The notes below the pieces were generated by a model that searched no databases, was not told the origin of the DNA, and was given only the letters and a program-made list of their open reading frames with translations. From positions 1,054,001-1,118,000 of the forward strand of contig NZ_BMTW01000001.1 in the NCBI RefSeq assembly GCF_014649875.1: a DNA stretch of 64,000 nt, in the 5' to 3' direction. The translations under genes and the position numbers were made by a program. Positions within the stretch are counted from its first letter, which is position 1; every line of letters starts with the position of its first letter. Of this stretch, positions 52,204-61,674 are shown piece after piece. Source of the stretch: Streptomyces rubiginosohelvolus. Lineage in GTDB: Bacteria; Actinomycetota; Actinomycetes; Streptomycetales; Streptomycetaceae.

Positions 52204-52641
52204 GTGGGTGACGGGGCAGCGCTGGCGGATCGGATAGCCGAGCGGCGGGCCGGGGTCGGGGACCCGGGGGCGCTCGTGGGTGAGCTGCGGCGGGCCTTGG
52301 TGCTCGTTCCGTACGACCGGGGCGGGTTGTGGACCGCCGAGTTCGGGGGGATCCGGTGGGTGTGCGGGTTCACCGATGAGGCCGCTCTGGCCCGGTTCGC
52401 CGAGGAGCGGGCTGTGATCGAGGGAGCCGAGGCGGCCTCGCGGAGCTGGGAGTACGCCACCTTCCGAGGGGCACGGCTGCTGGATGAGGTCATCCCTGCC
52501 ATGGGGGCGCCGGCCGGGGTCGCGGTGAACGTCGCCGATCCGGACGGGTCGATGCTGTTCCCGCCGGTCGTGGGGATCGTGCCGAATGCCGTCGCCGTCG
52601 ATGCCGATGTCGACGTACCCGGCGGGGGGCGGGGGCTGTGA
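52204..52641 (+). CDS. SseB-like small protein of the Rhs locus
   Basis: 145 residues from GTG with RBS GGGGAGGG. The mid-region WTAEFGGIRWVCGFTDEAAL, then ARFAEE and LLDEVIPAMGAPAGVAVNVA resembles the SseB N-terminal-like fold found in type VII-associated proteins; I am not certain of the family. Its stop overlaps the next gene (GTGA). It is the first of three genes leading into the large Rhs protein and may help its export. Confidence 0.6.
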   Translation: MGDGAALADRIAERRAGVGDPGALVGELRRALVLVPYDRGGLWTAEFGGIRWVCGFTDEAALARFAEERAVIEGAEAASRSWEYATFRGARLLDEVIPAMGAPAGVAVNVADPDGSMLFPPVVGIVPNAVAVDADVDVPGGGRGL

Positions 52642-53291
52642 GCGGTACGGGGGCCGAAGACCTCAACGTCGATCCGGTCAGCGTTCAGAAGATCACCAGC
52701 GGGCTGCGCGGGGCCGTGGCCGAGCTGAAGGAGATCGGCGACGGCACGGGCGCCGTGCTGGGCAAGGGGCTGTCCGAGCTGTCGATGACCGGGATGGAGG
52801 CCGGGCACCACGGACTGTCCGTGGACTTCGAGGACTTCTGCGAGCGGTGGGAGTGGGGCGTCCGGGCGCTCGTCCAGGACGCCAACGCGATCGCGGCCAA
52901 GCTCGGGCTGGCGGCGGGGATCGTGTGGGAGGAGGACCAGTACGTCCAGGGCACGCTGAAGATCGCCGTGAACGCGGGCGTCGGGAATCCGCATGCCTCC
53001 GAGGACGAGATCGTCAAGCAGGGGTGGGGCGATGTGCTCACCCCGGACTATCTGAGCCCCGACTACAGCCGCGAGTCGTTCGAGCGGACCGCGGACGAGG
53101 CCGGGCAGACCTGGAAGGACACCGGGCGGGCCCTCGTGACCGAAGGGAACGGGGGGCGTCAGGCGGAGCAGCTGAACGAGCTGTTCGGTGTGGATCAGCA
53201 GGCGTTCGACCGGTCCGTGGACGACATGTTCGGGCCATCGCCCGAGGAGCGCGCCCGGCAGCAGGAGCAGCAGGGCGGCGGGGGGAACTAG
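52638..53291 (+). CDS. WXG100/ESX-like protein of the Rhs locus
   Basis: 217 residues. Helical throughout, with VQKITSGLRGAVAELKEIGD at the start and a CERWEWGVRALVQDANAIAA helix holding a W-E-W-G turn comparable to the WXG motif. The second half is polar and Gly/Gln-rich at the end (QQEQQGGGGN). Coupled upstream by GTGA and 3 bp before the Rhs gene. Probably a secretion partner or chaperone of the toxin. Confidence 0.7.
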   Translation: MSGTGAEDLNVDPVSVQKITSGLRGAVAELKEIGDGTGAVLGKGLSELSMTGMEAGHHGLSVDFEDFCERWEWGVRALVQDANAIAAKLGLAAGIVWEEDQYVQGTLKIAVNAGVGNPHASEDEIVKQGWGDVLTPDYLSPDYSRESFERTADEAGQTWKDTGRALVTEGNGGRQAEQLNELFGVDQQAFDRSVDDMFGPSPEERARQQEQQGGGGN

Positions 53292-53294
53292 GCC

Positions 53295-56200
53295 ATGGGG
53301 TTCGGGGATTTCGTCAGCGACATCACGCCCGATGTCGTCGAGGACGCGGTCGAGGACGGTGTCGAGTGGGCCGGTGACCGGGTCGAGGACGCCGGGAACT
53401 GGGCCGGCGACCGGCTCGACGACGTCGGCTGGGAGTCCGGGGCGGACTGGGTCCGGGAGAAGTCCCGGTCCGTCGCGAACCGGATGGGCGCCGAGGTCGA
53501 CGAGATGGACCTCGGGCAGACCGAGGACAAGACCAAGCTCATCTACGGCAGCCCGTCCAAGATCCGGGCCTCCGCCACCCATCTCCGTAAGTTGCAGGGG
53601 TCGTTCGACCAGGTCGGTGGCGGGCTCAAGGGCGTCGACTCCTCCGCGATCAAGGGGCAGGCAGCGGACGCGTTCCGGGACTCCGTGTCGATCGAGCCGC
53701 CCAAGTGGTTCAAGGCGGCCGACGCCTTCGAGAAGGCCGCCGGCGCGCTCGACTCCTTCGCCGGGACCGTGGAGTGGGCCCAGGGGCAGGCACAGACCGC
53801 GATCGACAAGTGGAAGGCCGGGACCAAGGCGTCGGAGGAGGCCAGGGACGCGTACAACGCGAAGGCGGAGACCTACAACAAGGCCGTCGACGTCTACAAC
53901 GCGAAGCCCGCCGATGAGCGTGATCCTTCCTCGCTGCCGTCCAAGCCGGGGGCCTTCACAGACCCGGGCAGCGGGCGGATGGAGGAGGCGCAGTCGCTGC
54001 TCGCGGAGGCGCGCAAGCAGCGCAACACGGCGGCCGAGACCGCGCGCAAGGCCGTCACCGCGGCCCGGGACTCCGCGCCGCCGAAGCCGCGGTACGCCGA
54101 GCAGGCCATGGACGGCCTCGCCGAGTACCAGGTCATCAAGACCCATATCGCGGGCGGCGTCGTCAAGGGCGCGGCGGGCATCGTGAACTTCGCGCGGAGC
54201 GTGAACCCGACCGATCCGTACAACATCACGCACCCCGCGGAGTACGCGCTCGCGCTCAACAACACCGCCGCCGGGCTCGTCCGGGTCGCCAACGACCCCT
54301 GGGGCACCGGCAAGCAGATGATCGACGGGTTCATGAAGGACCCCGCCGAGGGGTTCGGGCGGCTCCTGCCCGACCTGGCCCTCACCGTTGCGACCGGCGG
54401 CGCGGGGGCGGGTGTCAAGGGCGCCCGGGTGGTGAAGGAGGCCGCCGACCTCGCCTCCGACGCGCGCACCCTGGAGCGCGCCGCACCCGACGGCACCCAC
54501 AACCGGCCCGACGGCGAGCGGACGAGCAAGGGCACCGACCCGGTCGACCTCGCCTCCGGCCGCATGTATCTGCCCCAGACCGACGTGGTGCTGCCCGGGG
54601 TGCTGCCCCTGGCCTTCACCCGACGGGTGGAGTCGGGCTACACCGCGGGCCGGTTCTTCGGGCCCTCCTGGTCCTCGACGGTCGACGAGCGCCTGGAAGT
54701 CGACGCCAACGGCGTCATCCACGTCACCGACGACGGACTGCTCATCACCTACCCGCACCCCGTGCCGGGGCTGCCCACCCGCCCCGAGAGCGGAACCTCG
54801 CACACCGCCCTGAGCCGCGACGAGGCCGGCGACTACACGCTCACCGACCCCGAGACCGGGCTGACCAAGCACTTCGCCGGCCCCGACGGTACGGAGCCCG
54901 GGGACGACGGGGAAGCCTGGCTGGTCCAGGTCAGCGACAGCAACGGCAACACCATCACCGTGGACCGCGCGGACGGCGGAACGCCGCTGGCCCTGGTCCA
55001 CTCGGGCGGGTACCACTTGTCCCTGACCACCGCCGACGGACACGTCACCGCCCTGACGCTGACCGGTACGGACGACGGGTCCGGCGGCCGGACGGAACGG
55101 CCCGTCATGGCGTACGGGTACACCGACGGCGATCTCACGACCGTCACCAAGCCCTCCGGCGCCACTCTCGCCTTCACCTACGACGACCACCACCGCGTCA
55201 CGGGCTGGACCGACTCCAACGGCCGCCGCTACGCCTACACGTACGACGACCAGCACCGGGTGACCTCCGAGGGCGGCGAGGCGGGCCACTTCCGCATCTC
55301 CCTCGACCACGGTCCGGCCGATCCCGCGACGGGGCACCGCACCACCACCCTCACCACCGCCGAGGGCCACACCACACGCCACCTCATCGGTCCGGGATCC
55401 CGCATCCTCGCGACCACCGACCCGCTCGGCCACACCACCCGGTTCACCTACGACGACCGCGGCAACCGGACCGGCACCACGGACCCGCTCGGGCGGACGA
55501 CCCGCTACGCCTACGACGAGGAGGGGCGGCTCTCCGCCCTCATCCGCGCCGACGGCAGCACGATCCGCACCGAGCGCGACGCCTCGGGGCACGCGACCGG
55601 GATCACCGCACCCGGCGGTGCCCGCTGGCAGCAGGAGTTCGACGACCGGGGCAACCGGCTCTCGATCACCGACCCCGCCGGGCGGACCACGCGCTACACC
55701 TACGACGCCCACGGGCGGCCCCACACCGTCGTGGACGCCGCGGGGGAGGTCACGACCGTACGCTGCGACCGTGCGGGCCTGCCGCTGGAGGTGACCGACC
55801 CGCTCGGGTCCACGGTCCGCTACCGGCGCGACGCCTTCGGCCGTCTGCTGGAGTCCGCCGACGCCTCGGGCGGTGTCACCCGCTTCGAGTGGAACGCCGA
55901 CGGACAGCTCGCCCGCCGCACCGCGCCCGACGGCGCGGCCGAGTCGTGGACCTGGGACGGGGAGGGCAACTGCCTCACCCACACCGACCCCCTGGGCCGC
56001 ACCACCCGCTACGAGTACAGCCACTTCGACCTCCTCGTCGCCCGCACCGGCCCGGACGGATGCCGCCACACGTTCGACCACGACGCGGAGCTGCGCCTCA
56101 CCCGGGTGACCAACCCGCAGGGCCTGGAGTGGAGTTACGCGCACGACGCCGGGGGCCGGGTGGTCGGCGAGACGGACTTCGACGGGCGCGAGCTGCGCTA

Positions 56201-58070
56201 CGAGCTCGACCCCCTCGGCCAGGTGGTCCGCCGCACCACGCCCCTGGGCGAGACCGTCGACTACGAGCGCGACCACGCCGGCCGGGTGATCCGCAAGACC
56301 GCGGACGGCCGGACCACCACCTTCACGTACGGCCCCGGCGGCCAACTGCTGCACGCCGCAGGCCCGGACGGGGAACTCCGCTACCAGTACGACCGCAGCG
56401 GCCGGGTCAAGACGGAGCTGGCCGACGGCAGGGTCACCACGTACGCCTACGACACCCTGGGCCGCCGCACCCGCCGCGTCACACCCTCCGGCCAGGTCGC
56501 CACGTACGCGTACGACGTGGCAGGGCGGCTCGTCCGGCAGACCAGCGGTGGGCACGAGGTGACGTTCGACCGGGACGCGGCCGGTCGCGAACTGGTGCGC
56601 AGCTTCGGCGAGATGCTCACGTTCACGACCGAATGGGACGCGGCGGGACGCGTCGCCGGGCAGGAGACCGCGTCCGGCGGACGCAGCCTCAACCGCCGCA
56701 CGTACGCCTACCGCGCCGACGGAATGCTGACCGGGATCGACGACGCGCTGTCCGGACCCCGGCGCTTCGGCCTCGACCCGGCCGGCCGGGTCACCTCGGT
56801 GCACGCGGACGGCTGGAGCGAGACGTACGCCTACGACCAGGCGGGCAACCAGACCGCGGCCTCCTGGCCCGCGTCCATGCCCGGGCAGGAGGCGACCGGC
56901 CCGCGCGCGTACTCCGGGACGCGCATCACCCGTGCCGGCGACGTCCGTTACGAGCACGACGCAGCGGGCCGCATCGTTCTGCGGCAGCGGACCCGGCTGT
57001 CACGCAAGCCCGACACCTGGCGCTACACCTGGGACGCCGAGGACCGCCTCACAGCCGTCGTCACCCCGGACGGCACCCGGTGGCGCTACCTCTACGACCC
57101 GCTCGGACGCCGTACGGAGAAGCAGCGGCTCGCCCCCGACGGCGGCACCGTCGTCGAGCGGACGGCCTTCACCTGGGACGGCAACACCCTCTGCGAACAG
57201 ACCACCACCTCCACCGGTCTGCCGCACCCGGTCGTCCTCACCTGGGACCACGCCGGCCTGCGCCCGCTGGCCCAGACCGAGCGCATCGTGACGGCCGACT
57301 CCTCCCAGGAAGAAGTGGACCGGCGCTTCTTCGCCATCGTCACCGACCTCGTCGGAACGCCCACCGAACTCGTCGACGAGTCCGGTGACATCGCCTGGCG
57401 CACGCGCGCCACGCTGTGGGGCACGACCACCTGGTCGCGTGCCTCCACCGCCTACACCCCGCTGCGTTTCCCCGGTCAGTACTTCGATCCGGAAACGGGG
57501 CTGCACTACAACTACTTCCGCCACTACGACCCGGAGACGGCCCGCTATCTGACGCCGGACCCGCTCGGGCTGCTGCCCGCCCCGAACCCTTCGACGTACG
57601 TCACCAACCCCCACACTTCGGCCGACCCGCTCGGGCTGGCGCCCGTCGACTGCCCGGACGAGACGGTGACGGTCTACCGCAAGCAGACGGATCATCCGCT
57701 GAGCCAGCGCGTCCACATCGGCGAGAACGGCGAGGTGACGATCACCGGGCACGGGAAGCTCTATCTCAATATGAGCGGAGACATCAAGCACACCGTCGAA
57801 TTCCGTTCCGACGGCGGGCAGATCGTGTCGTACGAAGTCCCGAAGTCGTATCGCGATTCCATTCACGAGAACGCACTTCCGCAGAACAAGGCCGACCATC
57901 CTGACGGTGACGCATTCACCCGGCAGGAATGGAAAGCACTCCTGAAGGAATACCCGGAGATATCCGACCCGACCAAGGGGCCGCACCTGTACGGCATTCC
58001 CGATAAACTGCTCGACGGTTTGCGGGATGCTATCGTCCCCGGTTCGGGACGCGTGGTCCAGGAAGGGTGA
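53295..58070 (+). CDS. Rhs/YD-repeat polymorphic toxin 2
   Basis: 1591 residues. The N-terminal 330 residues are helical with acidic, Trp-rich start (VEDAVEDGVEWAGDRVEDAG) and a WXG/LXG-like helical bundle (SSAIKGQAADAFRDSVSIEP, AADAFEKAAGALDSFAGTVE). DUF6531 starts at about 415 (TDPVDLASGRMYLPQTDVVL), YD repeats follow to about 1340, and the core ends RYLTPDPLGLLPAPN and DPLGL at about 1445. The tip (about 1448-1591) starts VTVYRKQTDHPLSQRVHIGE and has LYLNMSGDIKHTVEF; it is not one I can name, though YR near the start recalls ADP-ribosyltransferases. The following gene probably encodes its immunity protein. Confidence 0.88.
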   Translation: MGFGDFVSDITPDVVEDAVEDGVEWAGDRVEDAGNWAGDRLDDVGWESGADWVREKSRSVANRMGAEVDEMDLGQTEDKTKLIYGSPSKIRASATHLRKLQGSFDQVGGGLKGVDSSAIKGQAADAFRDSVSIEPPKWFKAADAFEKAAGALDSFAGTVEWAQGQAQTAIDKWKAGTKASEEARDAYNAKAETYNKAVDVYNAKPADERDPSSLPSKPGAFTDPGSGRMEEAQSLLAEARKQRNTAAETARKAVTAARDSAPPKPRYAEQAMDGLAEYQVIKTHIAGGVVKGAAGIVNFARSVNPTDPYNITHPAEYALALNNTAAGLVRVANDPWGTGKQMIDGFMKDPAEGFGRLLPDLALTVATGGAGAGVKGARVVKEAADLASDARTLERAAPDGTHNRPDGERTSKGTDPVDLASGRMYLPQTDVVLPGVLPLAFTRRVESGYTAGRFFGPSWSSTVDERLEVDANGVIHVTDDGLLITYPHPVPGLPTRPESGTSHTALSRDEAGDYTLTDPETGLTKHFAGPDGTEPGDDGEAWLVQVSDSNGNTITVDRADGGTPLALVHSGGYHLSLTTADGHVTALTLTGTDDGSGGRTERPVMAYGYTDGDLTTVTKPSGATLAFTYDDHHRVTGWTDSNGRRYAYTYDDQHRVTSEGGEAGHFRISLDHGPADPATGHRTTTLTTAEGHTTRHLIGPGSRILATTDPLGHTTRFTYDDRGNRTGTTDPLGRTTRYAYDEEGRLSALIRADGSTIRTERDASGHATGITAPGGARWQQEFDDRGNRLSITDPAGRTTRYTYDAHGRPHTVVDAAGEVTTVRCDRAGLPLEVTDPLGSTVRYRRDAFGRLLESADASGGVTRFEWNADGQLARRTAPDGAAESWTWDGEGNCLTHTDPLGRTTRYEYSHFDLLVARTGPDGCRHTFDHDAELRLTRVTNPQGLEWSYAHDAGGRVVGETDFDGRELRYELDPLGQVVRRTTPLGETVDYERDHAGRVIRKTADGRTTTFTYGPGGQLLHAAGPDGELRYQYDRSGRVKTELADGRVTTYAYDTLGRRTRRVTPSGQVATYAYDVAGRLVRQTSGGHEVTFDRDAAGRELVRSFGEMLTFTTEWDAAGRVAGQETASGGRSLNRRTYAYRADGMLTGIDDALSGPRRFGLDPAGRVTSVHADGWSETYAYDQAGNQTAASWPASMPGQEATGPRAYSGTRITRAGDVRYEHDAAGRIVLRQRTRLSRKPDTWRYTWDAEDRLTAVVTPDGTRWRYLYDPLGRRTEKQRLAPDGGTVVERTAFTWDGNTLCEQTTTSTGLPHPVVLTWDHAGLRPLAQTERIVTADSSQEEVDRRFFAIVTDLVGTPTELVDESGDIAWRTRATLWGTTTWSRASTAYTPLRFPGQYFDPETGLHYNYFRHYDPETARYLTPDPLGLLPAPNPSTYVTNPHTSADPLGLAPVDCPDETVTVYRKQTDHPLSQRVHIGENGEVTITGHGKLYLNMSGDIKHTVEFRSDGGQIVSYEVPKSYRDSIHENALPQNKADHPDGDAFTRQEWKALLKEYPEISDPTKGPHLYGIPDKLLDGLRDAIVPGSGRVVQEG

Positions 58071-58080
58071 CCCACCTCAG

Positions 58081-58656
58081 ATGATGCACACCAGCGACAG
58101 CCTGGCCGCCGAGCTCCGGCGTGTCCGGGAGCGCCCGGACGCGGATGCCGCGCCCCCTGTTCTCTCCCTCTTCGCCATCGATGTCGCCGGGGACGCCGCG
58201 GCGTACGTGGAACGCCTGCGCTCGGTGCTCGCGCCCGCCGTACGGCTGGGCTGCACGGCGGACTTCGAGCAGGAGAGCCTGCCGGTCGACGAGGTCCCGG
58301 GGTGGTTCGCCGCAGTGGGTTCCGGGTCCGGGGGCGAGGAGCGGGCACCGCAGTTCGCCCGGGCGGGCCGCGAGGCGTACGCGGAGCACACCGGGGGCGG
58401 CCGGGCGTGGGATCTCCAGGACTGGCTGTACCGCTTCGACCCGGACGAGGACTCCCGGGGCTGGGAGTGGTGGGACGCCACGGTGGCCGGACCGTCCCGC
58501 GTCCATGTCTGGGTGGACAGTTGGGGGGAGTCCTTCTTCGGATGCCAGGATCTGCTCTGGGCCGCTTTCACGGCGGGCGCGGTCCGCGTCGCGGGGCCCA
58601 CGGTCCAGAAAGCCGCCGTGTGGTCCGCGGAGCGGAATTCCCAGCCGAATCCGTAG
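58081..58656 (+). CDS. Probable immunity protein of Rhs 2
   Basis: 191 residues from ATG at 58081, ten bases after the toxin stop. Soluble, acidic, with a Trp-rich centre (AWDLQDWLYRFDPDEDSRGW, then EWWDATVAGP). No known family recognised. The immediate downstream position, same direction and size support an immunity role; there is no other evidence. Confidence 0.65.
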   Translation: MMHTSDSLAAELRRVRERPDADAAPPVLSLFAIDVAGDAAAYVERLRSVLAPAVRLGCTADFEQESLPVDEVPGWFAAVGSGSGGEERAPQFARAGREAYAEHTGGGRAWDLQDWLYRFDPDEDSRGWEWWDATVAGPSRVHVWVDSWGESFFGCQDLLWAAFTAGAVRVAGPTVQKAAVWSAERNSQPNP

Positions 58657-58695
58657 ACCGCTGCATCTTATTTTCGTCTCATTCCGGGAGAACCC

Positions 58696-58932
58696 ATGAC
58701 CGACAGCAAGAACATCAACAATCCCGTGGGCATGGGCGGAGGCCAGCGCAAGCGGCAGTCCCGCGCCGAACGGCAGAACAACGGGCCGCACCGCAACCTC
58801 GACCGCAAGAACGCGGCCGACCAGAAGGCGGAGCTGGTGCGCAAGATGCGGGAGAAGGCGGGCGCGAGCGGGGATGCCGGGCAGGCGGGCGCGGCCGAGG
58901 GCTCCGGGCAGACGGGCTCGGCCGAGGGCTGA
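58696..58932 (+). CDS. Small basic protein, DUF6243-like
   Basis: 78 residues. The conserved part NPVGMGGGQRKRQSRAERQN followed by NGPHRNLDRKNAADQKAELV matches a small Streptomyces family I know as DUF6243. It is highly charged, probably disordered, with an Ala/Gly-rich tail. RBS GGGAGAA. Function unknown. Confidence 0.8.
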   Translation: MTDSKNINNPVGMGGGQRKRQSRAERQNNGPHRNLDRKNAADQKAELVRKMREKAGASGDAGQAGAAEGSGQTGSAEG

Positions 58933-58939
58933 AGGGCCC

Positions 58940-59371
58940 GTGACCCACGCATTCGCGTTCCGCTTTCGGGGCCCGGCGGGCGGGCTCGCAGTGAATCTGC
59001 GGGCCGAAGTCGCTCCGCCCGAAAGCGGGATCCCGCCGCACAGCATGCAGATCCACGGGAAGGTCTGGCTCGGTCTCCCGGCAGCCGGTCTGCACTGGGA
59101 GGACGCCGCCTGGCTGGCGTTCGGGGTGTCCCTCAACGCCCGCGCCCTGAGTGAGCTCGTACCCGACGGCGTTCTCATTCTCGTGTCCTCGCTCGACTGT
59201 CCGCTGAGCGACTACCGGCCCGAGGCTGCGGCCTTGGCCATGGACGGGTGGCTCCATGAGCGGTTCTCTCTGGAGAGCTCGGGTGCCGCCGTCACGTACG
59301 ACGCTTCACGGGGCGGGTTCGTCTTCTCCTGGGGTGGGACGGCCGCCCCCTTCCGGCAGGAGACGACGTAA
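58940..59371 (+). CDS. Hypothetical protein
   Basis: 143 residues from GTG at 58940, eight bases after the DUF6243-like gene. Not recognised. It alternates beta strands (THAFAFRFRGPAGGLAVNLR, VLILVSSLDCPLSDY) and ends VFSWGGTAAPFRQ. The size is compatible with an immunity-type protein. The next gene starts one base after its stop, so they are coupled. Confidence 0.6.
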   Translation: MTHAFAFRFRGPAGGLAVNLRAEVAPPESGIPPHSMQIHGKVWLGLPAAGLHWEDAAWLAFGVSLNARALSELVPDGVLILVSSLDCPLSDYRPEAAALAMDGWLHERFSLESSGAAVTYDASRGGFVFSWGGTAAPFRQETT

Positions 59372-59878
59372 GTGCGAAGCAACGCCCGCATGCGGGAACT
59401 CCTGCGGGCGACGGACCTCTCCGGTCTGGGCCATCAGGACATCCCGCCGTGGTTCCGTGACGTCGCGGCGCGCGGGTGGTCCGTCACCGCCGCCGGCGGA
59501 CGCGTGCTGACCGCCCTCCGGCCGGAGACGCCCGGCCGGTACGCCGACCGGCTCGCGGAGGAGACCACGGTCAACGGGAGAGGCATGACCGACTACGACC
59601 TCCCCGCCGCGCCGCACGAACGCACGCCGCTCCTCGTCCGCCGGTGCCTGGCGTACGTGTGCGCCTGCCTCCGGACAGCGCGGGAGGAGTTCGGCGACTC
59701 CCGGGTGAGGGCGTACGTCTCGTTGTCATGCGCCGATACCGACGAGCGCCTCCTCACCTCGAACGTCACCTTCTGCACCCCGCTTGCCGACGTTCGCCCC
59801 TACATCCCGGGCCTGGAGCAGGTGAGGGATGCGGCTGTCGCCGAGATCTCCGCGGAGGACTGCCGGGCGTGGTGGTGA
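59372..59878 (+). CDS. Hypothetical protein
   Basis: 168 residues from GTG at 59372, adjacent to the preceding stop. Not recognised. Mixed alpha/beta with three Cys in a short span (RRCLAYVCACLRTAREEF) and a second part VRAYVSLSCADTDERLLTSN. Convergent with the histidine kinase gene 15 bp away. No function assigned. Confidence 0.6.
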   Translation: MRSNARMRELLRATDLSGLGHQDIPPWFRDVAARGWSVTAAGGRVLTALRPETPGRYADRLAEETTVNGRGMTDYDLPAAPHERTPLLVRRCLAYVCACLRTAREEFGDSRVRAYVSLSCADTDERLLTSNVTFCTPLADVRPYIPGLEQVRDAAVAEISAEDCRAWW

Positions 59879-59893
59879 CTGCCGCCCGGGGCG

Positions 59894-61573
59894 TCACCGG
59901 CTCTTCATGGGCACGGTGTCCTTCGCCACCAGCCTCTCTCCCGACCAGCAGAGTCGGTAGAGGTCGACCTCGTCCAGCAGGTCCCGGCCGGAGCGGTAGA
60001 ACTCGCAGGTGGTGCCAGGGGGGCGGGGTGCCGAGCGGGCGTGGTCGGGCGGGTAGGGGTAGGCGCGGTCCGGCAGCAGCGGGGCCAGTTCCGTGCGGGG
60101 GCGGCCCGGGGTCAGCTCGTCGAAACGGGACGGCGGGAGTGCACTCGTCGTCAGTTGCCAGGCCAGGAGGACCGCCGCGGGCACGAAGAACGCTGCCGCG
60201 ACGACGGGTGCCGCGATGGCCGCGGCGTACCGGCGGCGGGCCGCTCCCCGGACGACGGCGAGCCGGCCCGCCGACTCCGGAGACCGTGCAGCGGGGCTCG
60301 ACGCAGGTCGCGCTCCTCGTTGTCCAGTGTGCGCCGTGACCTGGTGAGGGAGGTCGGCCGTGACGCGGAAACCGCCTTCGTGCGGGCCGGTCCGCAAGGT
60401 CCCGCCGAGGACCGTCACCCGCTCCCGGAGGCCCGTCAGCCCTCGTCCGCCGATGCCCTCCGCCGGTCCTTCCGCCGGTCCCTCCGCCGCCGTCGCGGCA
60501 CCCGTCGGGGCGTCGTTCACGACACTCACGTGGGTACGGTCGGTGCGGTGGGTGATCCGCAGCCGGATCACCCCGCCCGGCGCGTGCTTCAGGGCGTTGG
60601 TCAGGGCTTCCTGCACGATCCGGTACAGACCGCGTTCGACCAGGGGCGACAGCGTGGGAACCGTACCGTGCCGCTCCCATCGGACCGGCACACCGAAGGC
60701 GACCGCCCGGGCCACGAGGTCCTCCAGCGTGTCGTGGGCGGGTCCGCCCGCGGCCGTTCCCGCCTCCCCGTTCGGTGCGGGTTCCGGATCCGGTACGTCG
60801 TGCAGGACCGCCACGGTTTCCCGCAGGTGTTCCACGGCGTCCGCGATCGTCCCGCGCAGCTCGGCCAGGTCGGAACGGTCCCTGTCGGTGAGGTCGGGGG
60901 AGAGTTCCAGGGCCCCGGCGCGCAGGGCGACCAGGCTCAGGACGTGGCCGAGCGAGTCGTGCATGTCGGCCGCGATGTCCGCGCGTTCGGCCAGCCTCGC
61001 CCGCTCCGCGACCAGGTGCTGCCGCTCTTCGAGACGATGAGCCAACTGCCATCCCTCTCGCACGAGTTCGCGGCGGCCGCGCACGTACCGCCCGGCGAGC
61101 CACGGCAGCAGCAGGGCGGCGGGCAATACGGCCAGCGTGTAGAACCACCACACGGGCTGGACCCACAGCACGGCGCACGTCGCCACATCAAGCACCAGGC
61201 ACCCGACGAACACCAGGAGCGGGCCCCGGGCCCCGGCGACCCTGGCTCCCAGCAGGCAGCTCAGGACGGCCACCGACAGGACCTGGGCGTTGGCGGGCGT
61301 CGCCGCGTCGGCCAGGCCCAGCGCGCACAGCCCGTTGACCAGGACGACCGCGGCCCCCGGCCGGTGGCGGGACAACGGCACCGCCACCGCCAGGACCGCC
61401 AGCGGGAGCAGCAGGTCCAGGAACGGCGACGGCGCGCCCGCGTCCCGGAACCCGTAACCGGTCGCGGCGGCCAACACCCCCCACAGCGCCACGTCGACCG
61501 GCACGGACCCGGCCGGGGGCCGGGGTATGCGCCGGCGCGGCCATGGGCCCGTCATGTGCTCGTGCGGCGGCAT
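59894..61573 (-). CDS. NarL-type sensor histidine kinase with C-terminal membrane extension
   Basis: 559 residues from ATG at 61573. Five or so membrane helices in 25-165 form the sensor part. The HisKA_3 phosphoacceptor is His205 (ADMHDSLGHVLSLVALRAG). HATPase_c follows with the N box RIVQEALTNALKHAP (E322/N326) and G motif GIGGRGLTGLRERV. Unusually the chain goes on after the kinase: a Pro/Ala linker, one membrane helix at about 452-474 (AIAAPVVAAAFFVPAAVLLA), then an extracytoplasmic ~85-residue part with FDELTPGRPRTELAPLLP and two Cys. Paired with the response regulator at 63738. It is the last gene behind the ABC transporter, 100 bp downstream. Confidence 0.88.
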   Translation of the reverse strand: MPPHEHMTGPWPRRRIPRPPAGSVPVDVALWGVLAAATGYGFRDAGAPSPFLDLLLPLAVLAVAVPLSRHRPGAAVVLVNGLCALGLADAATPANAQVLSVAVLSCLLGARVAGARGPLLVFVGCLVLDVATCAVLWVQPVWWFYTLAVLPAALLLPWLAGRYVRGRRELVREGWQLAHRLEERQHLVAERARLAERADIAADMHDSLGHVLSLVALRAGALELSPDLTDRDRSDLAELRGTIADAVEHLRETVAVLHDVPDPEPAPNGEAGTAAGGPAHDTLEDLVARAVAFGVPVRWERHGTVPTLSPLVERGLYRIVQEALTNALKHAPGGVIRLRITHRTDRTHVSVVNDAPTGAATAAEGPAEGPAEGIGGRGLTGLRERVTVLGGTLRTGPHEGGFRVTADLPHQVTAHTGQRGARPASSPAARSPESAGRLAVVRGAARRRYAAAIAAPVVAAAFFVPAAVLLAWQLTTSALPPSRFDELTPGRPRTELAPLLPDRAYPYPPDHARSAPRPPGTTCEFYRSGRDLLDEVDLYRLCWSGERLVAKDTVPMKSR

Positions 61574-61612
61574 GGTGCGTCGACCGTCCTTCCGATGAAT
61601 CGCCTGGATCAC

Positions 61613-61648
61613 CTGACTCGTCTGAGTCGTCTGAGTCGTCTGAGCGGT
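61613..61648. repeat. Four 9-bp tandem units
   Basis: CTGACTCGT, CTGAGTCGT, CTGAGTCGT, CTGAGCGGT in a row between the permease and kinase genes. Short satellite; could vary in copy number. No function seen. Confidence 0.6.
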
Positions 61649-61674
61649 GCGGTCGATTCTGCGGGGTCGAGCGC

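Noticed and set aside
52182-56957. Very long minus-strand open frame opposite the second Rhs gene (1591 codons)
   Set aside because: It mirrors the Rhs coding sequence; high GC in third positions keeps the opposite frame open. The translation is repetitive and matches no family.
61613-61648. CRISPR-like repeat
   Set aside because: Only four 9-bp units in direct contact, no spacers and no cas genes; it is a short tandem repeat.
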